Source of the DNA: Comamonas sp. lk
Lineage (GTDB): Bacteria; Pseudomonadota; Gammaproteobacteria; Burkholderiales; Burkholderiaceae_C
DNA: 19,238 nucleotides
Direction of reading: 5' to 3'
Assembly: GCA_945898105.1 (NCBI GenBank)
Contig: CAMDHL010000011.1
Coordinates: 1-19,238 of the forward strand
Each line of letters begins with the position of its first letter. Within the stretch, counting starts at the first letter, position 1. The notes beneath the pieces are model-generated. The model had not been told where the DNA came from. It was given only the letters and a program-made list of their open reading frames with translations, and ran no database searches. A program made the translations under genes and the position numbers. Shown one piece after another: positions 16,402-19,238 of the stretch.

Positions 16402-16683
16402 ATGGCCACGTTCAAGAAGTTCAACAAAGACAAGCGCCCCAAGCGCAATACCCAATCCCTGCTGTTCAAGCGCAAGCGCTTTTGCCGTTTCACCGTGACA
16501 GGCGTAGAAGAGATCGACTACAAGGACATCGACACCTTGCGTGATTTCATCGCTGAGAATGGCAAGATCATTCCCGCACGCCTTACCGGAACCCGCGCGA
16601 TTTTCCAGCGCCAACTCAATACCGCTATCAAACGCGCGCGTTTTCTTGCGCTGCTGCCGTACAGCGACCAACATAAGATCTAA
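16402..16683 (+). CDS. rpsR: 30S ribosomal protein S18
   Basis: A 93-residue protein of the 30S platform, partner of S6. [38 protein letters not shown] and [12 protein letters not shown] are diagnostic. The basic N-terminal extension makes it longer than the 75-residue E. coli protein, as in many betaproteobacteria. TAGGAGG lies 5 bases before the ATG, and the gene follows priB after 8 bp. A cysteine (C28) sits at the start of the conserved core. Confidence 0.98.
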   Translation: MATFKKFNKDKRPKRNTQSLLFKRKRFCRFTVTGVEEIDYKDIDTLRDFIAENGKIIPARLTGTRAIFQRQLNTAIKRARFLALLPYSDQHKI

Positions 16684-16694
16684 GGAGCTCGACC

Positions 16695-17147
16695 ATGCAA
16701 ATTATTCTGCTCGACAAGGTCGTCAACCTGGGTAATCTGGGTGAAATCGTCAAAGTCAAAGACGGCTATGCCCGTAATTTTTTGATCCCTTCGGGCCGCG
16801 CACGTCGCGCCACCGAGTCGGCCAAAGCCGAATTCGAAGCACGCCGCGTTGAATTGGAAAAGGCAGCCGCTGCTAAGTTGGCTGCTAGCCAAAAGCTGGG
16901 TGAAAAGCTGGGTGGTACCTCCATCAAGTTGACTCAAAAAGCTGGTGTTGATGGCCGCCTGTTTGGTTCGGTTACCAATGCGGACATTGCCGAAGAATTG
17001 GTCAAAGGCGGCTATGAAGTCGTTAAATCCAACGTCCGTATGCCCAATGGCCCCATCAAAGTGGTTGGCGACACCCAAGTCAGCGTGTCTCTGCATACGG
17101 ACGTGGTGGTGGACATCACCGTCTCGGTCTACGGCGAATCGGCCTGA
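16695..17147 (+). CDS. rplI: 50S ribosomal protein L9
   Basis: A 150-residue two-domain protein of the large subunit. The N-terminal domain shows [19 protein letters not shown] and [16 protein letters not shown] (residues about 22-37), the rRNA-binding signature. A long Ala/Lys/Glu helix joins it to the C-terminal domain ([16 protein letters not shown]). The length is normal. AAGGAG stands upstream, 11 bp after rpsR. It closes the ribosomal operon ahead of an intrinsic terminator. Confidence 0.98.
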   Translation: MQIILLDKVVNLGNLGEIVKVKDGYARNFLIPSGRARRATESAKAEFEARRVELEKAAAAKLAASQKLGEKLGGTSIKLTQKAGVDGRLFGSVTNADIAEELVKGGYEVVKSNVRMPNGPIKVVGDTQVSVSLHTDVVVDITVSVYGESA

Positions 17148-17206
17148 TCGATTTCGGTCGCGTTCAGGTTAAGCTGTAGGGCCGCGGCCCTGCGGCACCT
17201 GGCTCC

Positions 17207-17240
17207 AAAAGCCGCCTGGGCTCGCCCTCGCGGCTTTTTT
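17207..17240 (+). terminator. intrinsic terminator of the rpsF-rplI operon
   Basis: AAAAGCCGC (17207-17215) pairs with GCGGCTTTT (17230-17238), with a small inner GGG/CCC stem (17218-17227) and a run of six T ending at 17240. It lies 60 bp after the rplI stop and 70 bp before dnaB. A GGGCCGCGGCCC palindrome (17179-17190) sits just upstream. dnaB therefore needs its own promoter or read-through. Confidence 0.85.
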
Positions 17241-17309
17241 ATTGGAATCCAGGTTCGTTGGAACAGTGCGCAAAGGGTACTGGATGTTGGTAAATAAAAG
17301 GATGGATGC

Positions 17310-18710
17310 ATGTCTGAAGACGGTTTAGAGCCGGACGATTTGTTGCCTGACAGGCAACTGGCGCAGCTGCGAATTCCCCCGCACTCGATTGAAGGTGAGT
17401 CCAGCGTATTGGGCGGCCTGCTGCTGGACAACAATGCTTGGGATCGCGTCAGCGATGTAGTGCAAGAAGGTGACTTTTACCGCTACGAGCACAAGCTCGT
17501 GTTTGCCGCCATTGGATCACTGATCAATAGCAGCCGCCCTGCCGATGTCATTACGGTTTTTGAGCACATCCAAAGCCAAGGTCATGGCGATGACATCGGC
17601 GGCATGGTCTATCTCAATTCGCTAGCGCAATACGTACCTAGCGCCGCCAATATCCGCCGCTATGCTGAAATTGTGCGCGATCGGTCTATTCTGCGCAAGC
17701 TAGTGACAGCCAGCGACGATATCGCAACCAGTGCGTTTAACACTCAGGGGCGAGCCGTTTCGGACATTGTGGACCAAGCCGAGCAAAAAATATTCAATAT
17801 CGGCGAACAGGGTAAGCGAAACAGCGACGGATTTCAGGTGATGGAGACTCTGGTCGTCAAGCTGATGGACCGTGTGCAGGAGATGGCGGACAACCCCAAT
17901 GATGTCACGGGGGTTCCTACCGGGTTTTACGACCTAGACCGCATGACCGCTGGCTTGCAGGCGGGTGACTTGGTGGTACTCGCCGCCCGGCCTTCGATGG
18001 GTAAGACCGCACTTGCAATCAATATTGCCGAGCACGTTGCACTCAACGAAGGTCTGCCAGTGGCAGTGTTTTCTATGGAGATGGGCGCCGCCCAGTTAGC
18101 AGTGCGTATCGTGGGCTCTATCGGTCGTATTGATCAAAGCCACCTACGCACTGGAAAATTGACCGAAGAGGAGTGGCCTCGGCTCGCGGAAACCATTGAA
18201 AAGTTGCGAAATATCTCCCTGCATATTGACGAGAGCGCGGGTTTGAGCTCTAGTGATTTACGCTCCAGCGCGCGCCGTTTATCGCGTAACTGCGGGCAAC
18301 TCGGGCTCATTGTGGTGGACTATTTGCAGCTCATGAATGGAAGCAGCGACGGCGAAAATCGCGCTACAGAATTAGGCGAGATTTCCCGGGGGCTCAAGAT
18401 GCTGGCGCGAGAGCTCAAGTGCCCTGTTTTGGCCTTGTCACAGCTCAATCGCAGCGTGGAGCAGCGACCTGACAAGCGCCCCATGATGAGCGATTTGCGT
18501 GAGTCTGGCGCGATTGAGCAGGATGCCGACATCATCATGTTTATCTACCGCGACGAGTACTACACCAAAGAGGCTTGCAAAGAGCCGGGTGTGGCTGAGA
18601 TCATCATCGCCAAGCAGCGTAATGGCCCCACCGGAACCGTGAAGTTAGCTTTCCTGCGCAATATCACCAAGTTCGAAAACCTGGCGCATGGCGGCGGCGG
18701 GGACTTTTAG
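17310..18710 (+). CDS. dnaB: replicative DNA helicase DnaB
   Basis: A 466-residue hexameric 5'-3' helicase that unwinds DNA at the fork, close to the E. coli length of 471 and with no intein. The N-terminal helical domain begins at [20 protein letters not shown] (start near residue 22). The RecA-like domain has Walker [14 protein letters not shown] (about 226-238), FSMEM, Walker [11 protein letters not shown] (about 332-341), [11 protein letters not shown], and [14 protein letters not shown] with the arginine-finger region after it. The ATG at 17310 follows AAAAGGA with good spacing. Placement after the S6-L9 operon is common in proteobacteria. It converges with the PhoH-family gene across 9 bp. 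Confidence 0.98.
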   Translation: MSEDGLEPDDLLPDRQLAQLRIPPHSIEGESSVLGGLLLDNNAWDRVSDVVQEGDFYRYEHKLVFAAIGSLINSSRPADVITVFEHIQSQGHGDDIGGMVYLNSLAQYVPSAANIRRYAEIVRDRSILRKLVTASDDIATSAFNTQGRAVSDIVDQAEQKIFNIGEQGKRNSDGFQVMETLVVKLMDRVQEMADNPNDVTGVPTGFYDLDRMTAGLQAGDLVVLAARPSMGKTALAINIAEHVALNEGLPVAVFSMEMGAAQLAVRIVGSIGRIDQSHLRTGKLTEEEWPRLAETIEKLRNISLHIDESAGLSSSDLRSSARRLSRNCGQLGLIVVDYLQLMNGSSDGENRATELGEISRGLKMLARELKCPVLALSQLNRSVEQRPDKRPMMSDLRESGAIEQDADIIMFIYRDEYYTKEACKEPGVAEIIIAKQRNGPTGTVKLAFLRNITKFENLAHGGGGDF

Positions 18711-18724
18711 GCGACAGGCCTAAA
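18706..18724. terminator. inverted repeat spanning both convergent stop codons
   Basis: TTTAGGC (18706-18712) and GCCTAAA (18718-18724) form a perfect 7-bp stem with loop GACAG. The dnaB TAG (18708-18710) lies in the left arm and the phoH-family TAG (complement of 18720-18722) in the right arm. It is the only candidate for ending either transcript in this 9-bp gap, but it is short and lacks a T-run. Confidence 0.4.
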
Positions 18725-19238
18725 GCACGTCGCTGGCGAAATCGGCCAAGCGTGAGCGCTCGCCCCGCGCTAGCGTAATGTGTCCACCATGGGGCCAGCC
18801 CTTGAAGCGGTCAACCGCGAAGGTCAAACCCGAGGAGCCTTCCGTTAGGTAAGGGGTGTCGATTTGCGCAAGATTACCCATGCAAACAATTTTGGTTCCT
18901 GGCCCGGCGCGGGTTATCAAGGTTTTCATTTGCTTGGGTGTCAGGTTTTGGGCCTCGTCGATGATGACGTACTTATTTAAAAAAGTGCGCCCTCGCATAA
19001 AGTTCATACTTTTGATTTTGATGCGGCTGCGGATCAGTTCCGAGGTGGCAGCACGGCCCCATTCGCCAGCGCTGCTGTCAGTTTTACCTAGCACTTCCAG
19101 ATTGTCGTCCAGCGCGCCCATCCAGGGGCCCATTTTTTCCTCTTCGGTACCCGGCAGAAATCCAATGTCCTCGCCTACGCTGACGGTGGCGCGCGTGACG
19201 ATGATCTCGGTATAGCGCCGGTCATCCAGTACTTGCGT
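18720..19238 (-). CDS. PhoH-family ATPase, C-terminal part
   Basis: The frame is open on the minus strand from the window edge to a TAG at 18720-18722, giving 172 residues of the C-terminal part; the start lies outside. Upstream of the internal ATG at 19133 the frame continues as VTRATVSVGEDIGFLPGTEE, a PhoH-family hallmark, so the shorter reading is wrong. Further motifs are KMGPWMGALDDN, RGRTFLNKYVIIDEAQNLTP (Walker B, with DEAQ) and TRAGPGTKIVCMGN. The Walker A motif and any N-terminal PIN domain are outside. These segments best fit the long PIN-PhoH (YlaK-like) type, thought to act as an RNA helicase with a nuclease domain; the short PhoH type is less likely. Confidence 0.92.
   Translation of the reverse strand, partial: TQVLDDRRYTEIIVTRATVSVGEDIGFLPGTEEEKMGPWMGALDDNLEVLGKTDSSAGEWGRAATSELIRSRIKIKSMNFMRGRTFLNKYVIIDEAQNLTPKQMKTLITRAGPGTKIVCMGNLAQIDTPYLTEGSSGLTFAVDRFKGWPHGGHITLARGERSRLADFASDVL

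Overview
The window reads as a chromosomal segment of a betaproteobacterium, most likely Burkholderiales and probably Comamonadaceae. The basis is gene order and protein style: surE-pcm-nlpD-rlmD, a divergent ppsR/ppsA pair, rpsF-priB-rpsR-rplI followed by dnaB, a zinc-free (type B) L31 and a YccA-type BI-1 protein. No species can be named from sequence alone. Apart from the AT-rich left edge it is ordinary, gene-dense, GC-moderate housekeeping DNA. I see no phage genes, insertion sequence, CRISPR array, tRNA or rRNA.

Left edge (1-770): the 3' end of an AT-rich FkbM-family methyltransferase gene, probably the tail of a surface-polysaccharide cluster, then about 270 bp with no recognisable gene. 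From 771 to 5984 come a reverse-strand zinc-free quinone oxidoreductase and, divergent from it, surE-pcm-nlpD-rlmD (nucleotidase, isoaspartyl repair, amidase activator, 23S rRNA methylation). The rpoS gene that many relatives carry between nlpD and rlmD is missing; a 42-bp gap with a hairpin takes its place. A reverse-strand GT-C-like membrane glycosyltransferase converges on rlmD.

Middle (7700-10860): rpmE (L31 type B) with a strong intrinsic terminator, a 361-bp gap, yccA, a GlcG/HbpS-like small protein, and ppsR, which diverges from ppsA. PpsR is the kinase/phosphorylase that regulates PEP synthase. ppsA overlaps, by ATGA, a large sodium:solute symporter of the VC_2705 type. The symporter's N-terminus looks like the DUF4212 small subunit, normally a separate protein, fused through an extra membrane helix. 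Together these genes suggest uptake of a small organic acid coupled to gluconeogenic PEP formation.

Right (15545-19238): a ribosomal/replication cluster. A TATAAT promoter and a structured leader (hairpin plus T5) precede rpsF-priB-rpsR-rplI; an intrinsic terminator follows, then dnaB. The C-terminal part of a PhoH-family ATPase converges on dnaB, and the two stop codons lie in one short inverted repeat.

No clearly new biological system stands out. The best leads are the DUF4212-symporter fusion coupled to ppsA, the rpoS-less nlpD-rlmD junction, and the rpsF leader structure.
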